A stretch of DNA of 64,000 bases, taken from contig NZ_CP038033.1 of the NCBI RefSeq assembly GCF_004421105.1, positions 1,693,659 to 1,757,658 of the forward strand, written 5' to 3'. The position numbers and the translations under genes were made by a program. Of the stretch, positions 17,420 through 26,266 are shown one piece after another; position 1 is the stretch's first letter; each line of letters opens with the position of its first letter. The stretch comes from Nitrosococcus wardiae (lineage in GTDB: Bacteria > Pseudomonadota > Gammaproteobacteria > Nitrosococcales > Nitrosococcaceae). Under the pieces are notes generated by a model that was given only the letters and a program-made list of their open reading frames with translations, had not been told where the DNA came from and made no database searches.

Positions 17420-17488
17420 TTATAAGAGAGTAAATAAATTGCTATTTAAAAAATCCTAGCGAGATATCTCTCTCGAAGAGAAGGGAAT

Positions 17489-18412
17489 ATGTTTAGTAAA
17501 TTATTTAATTCGCGAGCGTTTAAAAGGTTATCTGAGAAATCTAATTTCATTCAGTGGCTCTATGCTGCCCGCCAACTGCGTTGGGAGCTTAATGCTGGCC
17601 AATATCCTATCTATATAGATTACCCTATAAATCCCATGCCTCGATATGGACATGGTAACCCACCACATAAGTTACTATATGAGCTGTTAAAAAATAATAG
17701 CTTAAAATATGAAGAGACAATAAATAAATTTGCTTTATATAGGGAGTATCTATGTAGTATTTCAATGGAACAACCTATAAATTCTTTCGAGCCATTTTGG
17801 AGAAATGGATGGATAGGAGGAATAGAGGCAGCTGCTCTCTATTGTTTTCCCTGTTTATTGGATTCAAAATTGTATATAGAGATCGGCTCTGGTAATTCTA
17901 CTAAATTCGTTAGAAAAGCAATTCAGCAGAATAACCTTAAAACAAAAATTGTTTCTGTTGATCCTCATCCCAGGGCAGAAATCGATAGTCTCTGCGATGA
18001 GGTTCTACGTAAGCCTTTAGAAGACATAGATATAACACTATTTAACTATTTAAATAGTGGTGATATTTTAATGATCGATGGTTCTCATCGGTGCTTTCAA
18101 AATTCGGATGTCACTGTTTTTTTTCTTGAAATACTTCCAATATTAAAGCCTGGTGTTCTAGTATATATAGATGATATTTATTTACCTTATGACTATCCTT
18201 TAAAATGGAGATGTAGATATTACTCTGAGCAATATTTGTTGGGTACCCTTCTTCTAGCGGATAGCGGTAGGTACGAAGTGATTCTGCCTTGTAAGTTTAT
18301 TAGTAACGATGAGTATTTGAGTAGTCATGTTGATTCGTTTTGGGATAAAATTGGTCTGCCGAAAGGCATAGGTTGTGGTAATGGATTTTGGTTTGCTGTG
18401 AAAACTCACTAA
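17489..18412 (+). CDS. SAM-dependent methyltransferase-like protein (class I)
   Basis: A 307-residue protein. The Rossmann part begins about residue 125: SKLYIEIGSGNSTKFVRKAI is SAM motif I (ExGxGxS), VSVDPHPRAEIDSL the acidic motif II, and ILMIDGSHRCFQNSDVTVFF followed by LKPGVLVYIDDIYLP resembles the Methyltransf_24 group. The first 120 residues are a private N-terminal domain. It may methylate a sugar of the glycan or a lipid carrier; this rests on context. The gene is AT-rich, starts at ATG 17489 after GAAGAGAAGGGAAT, and sits between the IS copies, so it may have moved with them. Confidence 0.75.
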   Translation: MFSKLFNSRAFKRLSEKSNFIQWLYAARQLRWELNAGQYPIYIDYPINPMPRYGHGNPPHKLLYELLKNNSLKYEETINKFALYREYLCSISMEQPINSFEPFWRNGWIGGIEAAALYCFPCLLDSKLYIEIGSGNSTKFVRKAIQQNNLKTKIVSVDPHPRAEIDSLCDEVLRKPLEDIDITLFNYLNSGDILMIDGSHRCFQNSDVTVFFLEILPILKPGVLVYIDDIYLPYDYPLKWRCRYYSEQYLLGTLLLADSGRYEVILPCKFISNDEYLSSHVDSFWDKIGLPKGIGCGNGFWFAVKTH

Positions 18413-18845
18413 GCAGAATTATAGATGTAGAGGCTTAGTTGTGAATTAGCCTATTTATGCCGTATCTCATGTAATGACTTCTGCTTGAAGGGGTTAGGCC
18501 CATAGAGCGCTATCCTTTTATAATGCTCAAAAGCTGTTGAAAAGCCCCTGCTACAAAAGCACTATGTTTCCCAACTCCAGAAAGTGCTTAAAACAGCTAC
18601 TTGTAAAAGATATCAATATTTCGAGGAGCAAAATATTCCTTAAACAATCCTTTTTGAACCCTGCTAAGTATAGCAGCAGCTTGCACTGTGCCCGGAATTA
18701 TTGCTCCAAAAGCGTAGGAAACCTCCTGTTTATCACCACATGGCGAGTTAATGGTATTAATCTCGTGTAAGATTATCTATCCATCGCTGTTACTTCTTGG
18801 ATATATTACTATTACAGATTGGGTCACCACCATAAATTCAAAGTG
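18413..18845. other. About 430 bp without a supported gene
   Basis: AT-rich spacer between a methyltransferase and a sulfotransferase gene. A 77-codon open frame (18537-18770) has no ribosome site or known motif and an odd composition, and is probably chance. A TTG at 18819 is in frame with the next gene but adds only nine residues (GHHHKFKV). No repeats or terminators stand out. Confidence 0.4.
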
Positions 18846-19757
18846 ATGGAACGTCAACAAATAACTAATCTAGTGAACCGCGTGTGGCAAAGGATTCGAC
18901 GAATGGTCGAGACTCCTCCAGTTAAGGAGAGGACTATTGTTCGCGTTGTTAATGCATCTGAAGACAACCCATGTAGACCAGGATTTTTAATTGGGGTTTA
19001 CCGATCGGGAACAACCCTTTTGCGCTTTATTCTAGACAGCCATCCTAATATTGCGGTCCCTCCGGAGACAAACTTTTTAACTACCCTTTCAGAATTTTGG
19101 GATGTGGAATGGAATAGAAAAGGTTTACAGGGTGTCGGTGTAGACGAAGAAATACTCCGCCAACGTTTGCGCCGTTTCGCTGGAAGCATGCTTGACGACT
19201 ACACACGTGCGAAAGGGAAGAGACGCTGGTTTGATAAGACGCCTTCCTATATTGACAGCCTTAATTTCATTGATGCGGTATTTGGAGTGGATACTCAGTA
19301 CATTATGCTCTATCGGCATGGATTGGATGTTGCTGCCTCTTTGGCTACGGTTCATGGAGCCAATGAGTTAGCAGGGCCTGCAATTCGCTACACAGAAGAG
19401 TACGAGCGCTCACCGCGGCTTGCTTTTGTGCGCTATTGGAGAGATCAATGCGAGAAGATGCTTGCCTTTGAAGATGCCCATCATGAGCAATGCTTCCGCG
19501 TGTATTACGAACAGTATGTGACGGAACCGGAATATTACCTTAAGCCTTTATTCAAATTTTTGGGGGAGCAATGGGAATCAGATGTTCTGAACTTCTCGAA
19601 TCAGCCACATGATTTCGGTTTGCAGGACCACAAAGTGGTAGAAACTAAACAATTCAAACCAAGCTTGAACAATTACCGATCATGGCCTCAAGAGGAATTA
19701 GCAGAGGCTCGAGAAATTGCAGGTCCGACATTAGAAAAGCTGGGCTATACTGTCTGA
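18846..19757 (+). CDS. Sulfotransferase family protein
   Basis: A 303-residue protein from ATG 18846. FLIGVYRSGTTLLRFILDSH (about 40-60) is the PAPS 5'-phosphosulfate loop and IMLYRHGLDVAASLATVHG the 3'-phosphate binding motif (Arg...Ser). The family sulfates hydroxyls of glycans, proteins or lipids. It has no membrane span. The TGA stop shares a base with the ATG of the next GT4 gene (TGATG), so the two are coupled. With the other sulfotransferase at 922-1743 it argues for a sulfated surface polysaccharide, an inference that matches the sulfatase-like gene nearby. Confidence 0.85.
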   Translation: MERQQITNLVNRVWQRIRRMVETPPVKERTIVRVVNASEDNPCRPGFLIGVYRSGTTLLRFILDSHPNIAVPPETNFLTTLSEFWDVEWNRKGLQGVGVDEEILRQRLRRFAGSMLDDYTRAKGKRRWFDKTPSYIDSLNFIDAVFGVDTQYIMLYRHGLDVAASLATVHGANELAGPAIRYTEEYERSPRLAFVRYWRDQCEKMLAFEDAHHEQCFRVYYEQYVTEPEYYLKPLFKFLGEQWESDVLNFSNQPHDFGLQDHKVVETKQFKPSLNNYRSWPQEELAEAREIAGPTLEKLGYTV

Positions 19758-20905
19758 TGTTAAGGGCCCAGCCATTAGCAAGGCCTATCCGGATCTTGCA
19801 GCTTGTCCAGGGTTTAGAGATCGGCGGGTTGGAGCAGATGGTGATAACCCTCGTAGAACGGCTGGACCCGGTGCGATTTAAACCTGCTGTATGTTGTTTT
19901 GATGTGCTTGGAGCACTCGTTGTACAACTTACCGCCAAAGATATCCCAGTAGATTTTCTCCCTCGTAAACCAGGCCTCGATCTTTCTTATCCCCTCCGTC
20001 TTGCTCGCTTCTTGCGAAGAAAAAAAATTGACATTTTACATCTTCATAATCCTACGGCACTTTTTTACGGTACACTAGCGGGACGAATTGCACGGACGCC
20101 GGCTATTATTTACACGGAACATGGTCGCGATTTTTCCTCTAGCTGGAAAGTCAAACTGGCCAACCGATGGCTATCAGCGCTAGTCAATGAGGTCGTCGCC
20201 GTCGCAGAAAGAGGTAAAACATACCTTACTTCGGAAGAGGGGTTTGACAGTAGCCGCATCAAGCTTATCTATAATGGGATAGACGCAGATAAGTTTAATA
20301 GCTGGGTATGTCATGACAAACGGAGGGAGATGTTAGCTACTCTCGGCTTGAAACCGGATGACCCTATTGTGGGAGTTGTTGCCCGGCTAGATCCTATCAA
20401 AAACCACGCCAGCTTACTAAAGGCAATGGTGACTGTCTCTCAGCGGGTACCAGGGGCCATGTTACTAGTAATAGGTGATGGTCCACTTCGGCTTGAACTT
20501 GAGCAGCAAGCGCAAGAACTTAGATTAGGAGAAACGGTAAAATTTTTGGGAGCCCGTTCTGATGTGCCTGAGTTGCTCAGCATTCTAGATGTTTTTGTTT
20601 TACCGTCATACAATGAAGGTTTATCGCTTACCCTTATCGAGGCGTGTGCCGTTGGTAAGCCAATTGTTGCTACAGATGTAGGAGGCAACAGTGAAGTAGT
20701 AGAGCATGGGATTAACGGTTTACTCGTACCTTCCGATAACCCTCATGCCCTCGCGAAAGCTATTACTCATATTCTTGCTGATAAAGAGGCGACCCGCCGA
20801 ATGGGGCAAATAGCCCGCGAACGATTTGAAAAGTACTTTACTGCCGATGCAATGGTAGCCAGTTATGAACTGCTATATGATGGCTGTTTTAGTCGTGGTA
20901 AATAG
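19757..20905 (+). CDS. Glycosyltransferase family 4
   Basis: A 382-residue GT-B enzyme. The start at ATG 19757 is fixed by TGATG overlap with the sulfotransferase; the frame is open 25 codons further left but only within that gene. IRILQLVQGLEIGGLEQMVI is the acceptor-side glycine loop (GGLEQ), and PSYNEGLSLTLIEACAVGKP carries the E-x7-E donor-phosphate motif, followed by IVATDVGGNSEVVEHGINGLL. It resembles the PEP-CTERM/EpsH1-associated sugar transferases in style, in keeping with the exosortase-A-type ligase at 23.6 kb, but this finer call is tentative. Confidence 0.88.
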   Translation: MLRAQPLARPIRILQLVQGLEIGGLEQMVITLVERLDPVRFKPAVCCFDVLGALVVQLTAKDIPVDFLPRKPGLDLSYPLRLARFLRRKKIDILHLHNPTALFYGTLAGRIARTPAIIYTEHGRDFSSSWKVKLANRWLSALVNEVVAVAERGKTYLTSEEGFDSSRIKLIYNGIDADKFNSWVCHDKRREMLATLGLKPDDPIVGVVARLDPIKNHASLLKAMVTVSQRVPGAMLLVIGDGPLRLELEQQAQELRLGETVKFLGARSDVPELLSILDVFVLPSYNEGLSLTLIEACAVGKPIVATDVGGNSEVVEHGINGLLVPSDNPHALAKAITHILADKEATRRMGQIARERFEKYFTADAMVASYELLYDGCFSRGK

Positions 20906-21025
20906 GTTTACCTCTCAGGGAGTACTGGGTCGCGTTTCATGCTGTCCTTGAAATTTTAATAAATAAAGGTAGTTCATAAAATTTTTTTATCGCTATGTAG
21001 GGATGGTCAATATCATTGTTTTAAC

Positions 21026-21523
21026 GCCTCTAAACAATTCTCAGCCCTCTCCACGAAGGTTCCCTTGAGGAAATGGTGTTGGGCGGATTGACTGGATAAG
21101 TTCGGACAAAGGGGGGATTTCGGCCTTGCGTTTGTCCAAGCTGCTGGCGATCTCCTGGCCCACGGCCCACCGGATGTTGCGCAAGTGGCGTCTCGCCATG
21201 GGGCATCGTGATAGCCTTTATCGGTTGGGCGAGTGGTGGGAACTCGATGATGCCCTGGTCGGGGGCCAACGTGCGGGAAAGCGCGGTCGGGGCGCCGAAG
21301 GAAAACCCCCCATTTGGGTGGCCTGTGAGGACCGGGGCGAGCGCGCGGGCTTTCTGGCGATGGAGGCGGTGAGCCAGGTGACCCACCCCCACGTCGCTGA
21401 CTTTGCCCAACGTCGATTGAGGCCACAACACACCGTCTTTACCGATGCCTTGCCGGCCCTTGGCCGCTTGCAGGACTGCCACATTCACTGCCCACGGGTT
21501 ACCCCGCCCGAGCAGGCCAGTCA
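21026..21523 (+). mobile_element. Deleted, truncated copy of the IS1595-family element (copy 3)
   Basis: Begins with the same terminal repeat (GCCTCTAAACAATTCTCAGC), then jumps from CAGCCCT directly to CTCCACGAAGGTTCCC. Compared with copy 2 this removes 256 bp (zinc-finger part of the transposase) and shifts the frame. It then follows the element to the sequence GAGCAGGCCAGTCA and stops short, missing the last about 220 bp and the right end. A fragment of the transposase stays open (from 21126) but lacks both ends, so it is dead. Several substitutions relative to copies 1 and 2 show it is older. Confidence 0.8.
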
Positions 21524-21686
21524 TAAGAAAAAGCTTACTTCACGCCGAAAAGCCGCTTAGTATCAATAGGTTAATAATGACTTCCATTGACTCCGCTCCG
21601 GGAACATCCGTCATAACGATGACCTCAAGATAATCTCTTGCCCACAGGTTTTAACCATTATAGCTATTGCCCAAGGAATTTAGAGC

Positions 21687-22508
21687 ATGAACAAAGAGCA
21701 GCTCGAAGAAGAAGTCAAAAAATTCGAATGGATGCACTCCATTGACCTGGAGAACGGTATTATTACCCCTGGAAAATGGCCTCGAAACCCGCATATAGAA
21801 AAAGCCTTCGATAAAATCAATTTTGAAGAAAAAAAAGTATTGGACATAGGAACATGCAATGGCCTTTGGTCGTTCGAAGCAGAAAAAAGAGGGGCATCGG
21901 AAGTTTATTCTATTGATTATCTAATACACGACAACTATTGGTGCACCCCGGCGTATCGATTCGCACATGATACTTTACAATCCAAGGCCATATACAATCC
22001 CGATGTTGATGTATACGATATAGAAAAATTAGGCATTACCGATTTCGATGTTATTATATTTTGTGGTGTTTATTATCATTTGAAAAACCCGCTTCTCGCC
22101 CTCTCTAAAATAAGAAAAATACTCAAAACCGGCGGCCATGTCATCATAGAAGGCCCAATTATCAATGACGATTCCAAACCTATTGCCGGATTTCTCTATA
22201 AAGAAATTGAAAACAAAGACAATTATTTTGGAAGTTGGCATCGAAGCAACTGGTGGGTACCCTCGGGGCGCTGCTTAAGGGAATGGGTGGAATGCTCGCT
22301 TTTCGATATAATCGATGAATTTAGCGGAACCGATCCTTCTTATTTAAATTCCAATTGGTATAAGCTTAAAAGCTTTATAAAAAAAATACTCAACAAAGAA
22401 AAGCCTCATATCAAGCGAACCGTATTGCTAGCTAAAGGCGTCAAGAGGGCAGATAAAAACTACAGCTCAAAGCAAGCGGATAGCGATTTGATCGATTTCT
22501 TTCTTTAA
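21687..22508 (+). CDS. Class I SAM-dependent methyltransferase (DUF1698/CmoB-like fold)
   Basis: A 273-residue protein. KKVLDIGTCNGLWSFEAEKR (about 50-70) is SAM motif I, EVYSIDYL motif II, and DVIIFCGVYYHLKNPLLALS followed by ILKTGGHVIIEGPIIND motifs III and IV. The CGVYYHLKNP segment recalls the DUF1698/CmoB group. It starts at ATG 21687 with AAGGAATT upstream. AT-rich and Lys-rich, unlike the housekeeping part, and set between a dead and a live IS copy, so probably acquired. It likely methylates a sugar or polyprenyl-linked intermediate; the target is not readable. Confidence 0.78.
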   Translation: MNKEQLEEEVKKFEWMHSIDLENGIITPGKWPRNPHIEKAFDKINFEEKKVLDIGTCNGLWSFEAEKRGASEVYSIDYLIHDNYWCTPAYRFAHDTLQSKAIYNPDVDVYDIEKLGITDFDVIIFCGVYYHLKNPLLALSKIRKILKTGGHVIIEGPIINDDSKPIAGFLYKEIENKDNYFGSWHRSNWWVPSGRCLREWVECSLFDIIDEFSGTDPSYLNSNWYKLKSFIKKILNKEKPHIKRTVLLAKGVKRADKNYSSKQADSDLIDFFL

Positions 22509-22541
22509 CCATACCCTAATATTCAATTATTATATATTAAG

Positions 22542-23495
22542 ATGCCTCTAAACAATTCTCAGCCCTTTCTGTCTAATGAGTTGAGACCATGGCAAAAAGC
22601 GGAGACAGTGATGAAGGCTGAGGCCATGAGTTTTTTTGAGTGGCAAATCCGTTTTCCCAGCGATGAAGCGTGCGCACAATTTCTGGCCGAACGACGATGG
22701 CCAAACGGGTTTATTTGCCCGCAGTGCGGCCATGATAAGGCGCACTTGATTACCCTCCGCTCTTTGTATCCATGTGCAGGCTGCCGCCACCCGGTGTCGG
22801 TGACCGCTGGAACGATTTTTCATTCCACGAAGGTTCCCTTGAGGAAATGGTTTTGGGCGATTGACTGGATAAGTTCGGACAAAGGGGGGATTTCGACCTT
22901 GCGTTTGTCTAAGCTGCTGGCGATCTCCTGGCCCACGGCCCACCGGATGCTGCGCAAGTGGCGTCTCGCCATGGGGCATCGTGATAGCCTCTATTGGCTG
23001 AGCGAGTGGTGGGAACTCGATGATGCCCTGGTCGGGGGCCAACGTGCGGGAAAGCGCGGCCGGGGCGCCGAAAGAAAACCCCCCATTTGGGTGGCCTGTG
23101 AGGACCGGGGTGAGCGCGCGGGCTTTCTGGCGATGGAGGCGGTGAGCCAGGTGACCCACCCCCACGTCGCTGACTTTGCCCAACGTCGATTGAGGCCACA
23201 ACACACCGTCTTTACCGATGCCTTGCCGGCCCTTGGCCGCTTGCAGGACTGCCACATTCACTGCCCACGGGTTACCCCGCCCGAGCAGGCCAGTCAGTGG
23301 CTGCCCTGGGTCCATGTAGCTATCGCCAACCTTAAGCGATTTATCCTGGGGACTGACCATGGCGTTTCCAAAGCTTATTGGCAAGCGTACCTCAATGAGT
23401 TTTATTACCGTTTTAACCGCCGATTTTGGGGACCTCAACTTCCTTCCCGGTTACTCAACCTCTGCGTCGATCATGCCCCGATACCATTATCCTAG
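22542..23495 (+). CDS. IS1595-family transposase (copy 2)
   Basis: A 317-residue protein matching copy 1 except for the Ile in EWQIRF. The zinc finger (CPQCGHD...CAGCRHP), the ELDDALVGG, VFTDAL and YLNEFYYRF catalytic-core regions and an unbroken frame all suggest an active enzyme. It cuts and pastes the element using the GCCTCT terminal repeats. The longest start overlaps the left terminal repeat itself; MSFFEW about 28 codons inside is the more usual family start. Confidence 0.9.
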   Translation: MPLNNSQPFLSNELRPWQKAETVMKAEAMSFFEWQIRFPSDEACAQFLAERRWPNGFICPQCGHDKAHLITLRSLYPCAGCRHPVSVTAGTIFHSTKVPLRKWFWAIDWISSDKGGISTLRLSKLLAISWPTAHRMLRKWRLAMGHRDSLYWLSEWWELDDALVGGQRAGKRGRGAERKPPIWVACEDRGERAGFLAMEAVSQVTHPHVADFAQRRLRPQHTVFTDALPALGRLQDCHIHCPRVTPPEQASQWLPWVHVAIANLKRFILGTDHGVSKAYWQAYLNEFYYRFNRRFWGPQLPSRLLNLCVDHAPIPLS

Positions 23496-23515
23496 GCTGA
23501 AAATTCGTGAGAGGC
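22544..23515 (+). mobile_element. IS1595-family (ISXO2-like) insertion sequence, copy 2
   Basis: A 972-bp full copy in the opposite orientation to copy 1, with the same terminal inverted repeats. Flanking 8-mers (ATTAAGAT before, ATTTTGTT after) differ, so no target duplication is seen; exchanged flanks expected from inversion between copies 1 and 2 do not match either. It ends 41 bp before the O-antigen-polymerase-like gene and may influence that gene's transcription. Confidence 0.85.
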
Positions 23516-23556
23516 ATTTTGTTTTATATACAAGCTTTTTAGATGATTAAAGCAGC

Positions 23557-24840
23557 ATGAGAGACCTTGCTGTTTTTTTAGCTGTTTTCGGCACGTTACC
23601 CTTTATCCTTGCCCGACCTTGGGTTGGAATCCTGGTATTGTCGTGGATTGGTTACATGAATCCGCACCGGCTTGCATGGGGATTTGCATACGACTTTCCT
23701 TTTGCGCAAGTCGTTGCAATGACACTGTTTCTAAGCATTCTTTTGTCGAAAGAGCCAAAGCGAATACCATGGACCAGAGAAACAGTGGTGCTTTTGCTGT
23801 TTACTCTATGGATGCTTGTCTCCACCATTGATGCCCAATTCTCATATTTGGCCTGGGAGCAGTGGGACAAGGTCTGGAAGATCCAGCTGATAGTATTCCT
23901 TACTCTGATGTTGATTACTGACAAGCAGAGAATTACTCTGTTGGTCTGGGTAATTGTGTTGTCGATTGGCTTTTATGGGGTAAAGGGAGGGCTCTTCACT
24001 ATCTTCACTGGCGGCTCTTCCAGGGTTTTAGGTCCGCCACAATCTTTTATCGAAACCCGTGGTGCAATCGCACTAGCGCTGAACATGGTTATACCGTTAA
24101 TGCGTTATCTTCAGCTTCAGACACAAAATCCTAGTGCCCGTATGGCCTTTACCTTGGCTATAGGGTTAACGGTATTTGCGGTAGTAGGAACACAATCCCG
24201 CGGTGGGTTGCTTGGCCTGTTGACAATGGGTGCAATGTTGACCTTGAAGACCCGAGGAGCAGCACTATTTGCTGTCTTCGGTGCGGTGGTGTTGGCATTG
24301 GCTTTTTATTTCATGCCAGCCCAGTGGAAAGAGCGTATGGAGATGCTAACTACACCGGAGCAAACTGCACAGCAGGATGCCTCAGCCAGACAGCGAATTG
24401 ATGCCTGGTCTTTTGGCTATTATAAGGCGCTTTCTGAGCCTCTTACAGGAGGAGGTTTCGAGGTCTATGTTGAACACGGGGTAGAAGCCCATAGTATATG
24501 GTTTGAGGTGTTGGGGGAGCAGGGGTTTATTGGTTTTGGGCTCTATCTAGTGCTATGGTTGACCACATGGCGGAGTGCGTCTCGAATCATAAAAATTGTG
24601 GGGAAGCGGCAGGATATCCGCTGGATGAGAGACCTTGCCGCGATGATACAAGCATCTCTTATTGCCTACGCTGCAGGTGGTAGTTTCCTCGGGCTGGCTT
24701 ACTTCGATTTCTTTTACACTTTGATTGCCCTGATAGTGATATGCAAGGTACTGTTGAATAAGGCGTTAGCAGAGGAATCAGCGGAATATTCAACTCCAAT
24801 AGGGAATTATCCGAGACCTGACAATAGAGCTGTCTTATGA
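23557..24840 (+). CDS. O-antigen ligase/polymerase-like protein, exosortase-A-associated type
   Basis: A 427-residue integral membrane protein with about ten spans. The opening MRDLAVFLAVFGTLPFILAR, then WVGILVLSWIGYMNPHRLAW and GLFTIFTGGSSRVLGPPQSF, match what I know of the 'putative O-glycosylation ligase, exosortase A-associated' family (TIGR03097). GTQSRGGLLGL and the loop ending HSIWFEVLGEQGFIG are the Wzy_C-type motifs. Such proteins join or polymerise undecaprenyl-linked glycan repeats at the periplasmic face. No exosortase or PEP-CTERM protein is in the window. The ATG at 24837 of the following, decayed GT4 gene overlaps its stop. Confidence 0.85.
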   Translation: MRDLAVFLAVFGTLPFILARPWVGILVLSWIGYMNPHRLAWGFAYDFPFAQVVAMTLFLSILLSKEPKRIPWTRETVVLLLFTLWMLVSTIDAQFSYLAWEQWDKVWKIQLIVFLTLMLITDKQRITLLVWVIVLSIGFYGVKGGLFTIFTGGSSRVLGPPQSFIETRGAIALALNMVIPLMRYLQLQTQNPSARMAFTLAIGLTVFAVVGTQSRGGLLGLLTMGAMLTLKTRGAALFAVFGAVVLALAFYFMPAQWKERMEMLTTPEQTAQQDASARQRIDAWSFGYYKALSEPLTGGGFEVYVEHGVEAHSIWFEVLGEQGFIGFGLYLVLWLTTWRSASRIIKIVGKRQDIRWMRDLAAMIQASLIAYAAGGSFLGLAYFDFFYTLIALIVICKVLLNKALAEESAEYSTPIGNYPRPDNRAVL

Positions 24841-25351
24841 GTATCCCCGTATCTGTTATTACTTAGGGATACACGAAGACTGGGGTGGTGCAAGCCGTGC
24901 CTTGCTCAATTTTATATTCCGCCTAGATAAAAGAAGGCTTGAACCTTTTAGCTGTGCTAACTAAACCAGGGACACTTGAAGTAAAGCTCAAGGGGCAGGG
25001 AATTGAAACTGTTAGAAGTGAGAAACATGATTGGGACGGTAATCTTTTCAGATTACTAGTTAACGTCGTTCGTAGCACTGCATTCTTGCGCAAGCATAAA
25101 GTGGATCTTATCATATAAACGGGGGTGCCATGGGCTGAAGGCCACCCGAGCTCATCGCGGCTAAGCTTCTGAGAATTCCTGTTCTTATGCACTTTCACAT
25201 TACGACAAAAAAAACCACACCGTACGACCGGTCGAAGCACTGGAGCAGATTTATCTTGAGGCATTGGGAAAAGGGAATTTTAAAACGAATAACAATAGTT
25301 AATCGTTATTGGATATTTTTTACTATGATAATAGGGCCCTTTACCCAATAA
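24837..25351 (+). pseudogene. Decayed glycosyltransferase family 4 gene
   Basis: An ATG overlaps the previous stop (ATGA), as expected of an operon partner, but the frame closes after nine codons. Shifted frames then read YLGIHEDWGGASRALLNF and FRLDKRRLEPF, next LLAVLTKPGTLEVKLKGQGI and FLRKHKVDLII up to a stop, then AAKLLRIPVLMHFHI. Together these are the N-terminal acceptor half of a GT4 enzyme (GG-A-R-ALL-F; V-D-x-I; IP-V-x-H-x-H). At least two frameshifts and two stops are needed to explain it, and the donor half is gone. It was probably co-transcribed with the ligase when intact. Confidence 0.72.
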
Positions 25352-25448
25352 TCAGATTCCGATTACCTGATTATCTTTAATTACGAGACTATCCAGAATA
25401 TTAATATGTGCTTTTTTGCACTGAAAGAGACCATTAGCGAGAACATTC

Positions 25449-26105
25449 ATGGGAGAACTTAACAATAAGAGCCTCACTGAAATCTTGGAAGAAGCTTGGG
25501 CGATAGGTCAGAGCATCAACCTTGAAGATATAGGTTACGGACGTATTCATTGGGGTAATAAAAGAGATATCAAGAATACTCCTGGCTCACACTACTACTT
25601 GCTGGCTGGCTTAGTAAGATTTTTTTCTTTCCGTCGGATTTGTGAGATAGGTACGCATTGTGGAGGGTCAACTCGGGCTATGTATCAAGGTTTTGAAGGC
25701 GATGAAGATACTCTTATAGTGACGTTGGATGTGACGAAGGAAAGTGACAAGTATTTGAAGGATTTCAAAGGCATTGAAAAGATCCGAGGGGACGCCAATC
25801 AGCGGAAGCAGATTGAACAGGTTGTGGAGTTTTTTGGGGGCCAGCCTATTGACTTCCTATTCATTGATGCCGACCATAAATTTGTGCCGACCCTGTTCAA
25901 TTATACGATCTACTCCACATTGCTCCGGCCCAAGCTTGTTTGTCTAGACGACATTACCTTAAATCCAGAGATGCAGCAGGTTTGGTCATATGTGCAGATG
26001 TCGGTCCCGGCAGGAGATGCGGTTAATGTGGCGGAAATCATCCCAGAGGTGCGGCCCGGGAAGCCAGGTTTTGGCTGTGTGTTGATGCGGGACCGGTTTG
26101 ACTGA
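25449..26105 (+). CDS. SAM-dependent methyltransferase-like protein (Methyltransf_24 / cephalosporin-hydroxylase-like)
   Basis: A 218-residue protein. RRICEIGTHCGGSTRAMYQG (about 62-80) is the ExGxxxGxST SAM loop, VTLDVTKESDKYL the acidic loop, and IDFLFIDADHKFVPTLFNYT followed by LRPKLVCLDDITL the D-x-H and DD metal region of the O-methyltransferase-like group. Starts at ATG 25449. It stands 98 bp after the decayed GT4 gene and closes the polysaccharide region. The acceptor is unknown; a role in capping the glycan is inference. Confidence 0.78.
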   Translation: MGELNNKSLTEILEEAWAIGQSINLEDIGYGRIHWGNKRDIKNTPGSHYYLLAGLVRFFSFRRICEIGTHCGGSTRAMYQGFEGDEDTLIVTLDVTKESDKYLKDFKGIEKIRGDANQRKQIEQVVEFFGGQPIDFLFIDADHKFVPTLFNYTIYSTLLRPKLVCLDDITLNPEMQQVWSYVQMSVPAGDAVNVAEIIPEVRPGKPGFGCVLMRDRFD

Positions 26106-26266
26106 AGTAGGAAAGGGAAGCTCTTGGTAAATCATACACGACATTAGCCTGTCACCTTAGGAATCTCAGAAAAATCTCAAATAAGAGTGGTATATGCTTC
26201 TTTACTGTGGCTATTATCTAATCTGTGTATTTTGTTAAATATCCGTATCCATAAAATTTATGAAGG

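Noticed and set aside
18537-18770. 77-codon open frame rich in Ser, Lys and Cys
   Set aside because: No start signal, no family, and odd composition between two clear genes.
21126-21560. 144-codon open frame in the deleted IS copy as a gene
   Set aside because: It lacks the zinc finger and the C-terminal catalytic part and ends in unrelated sequence; only a transposase remnant.
16446-23515. Composite transposon formed by IS copies 1 and 2
   Set aside because: No matching outer flanks, and the enclosed genes belong to the surrounding glycan theme; orientation alone is not enough.
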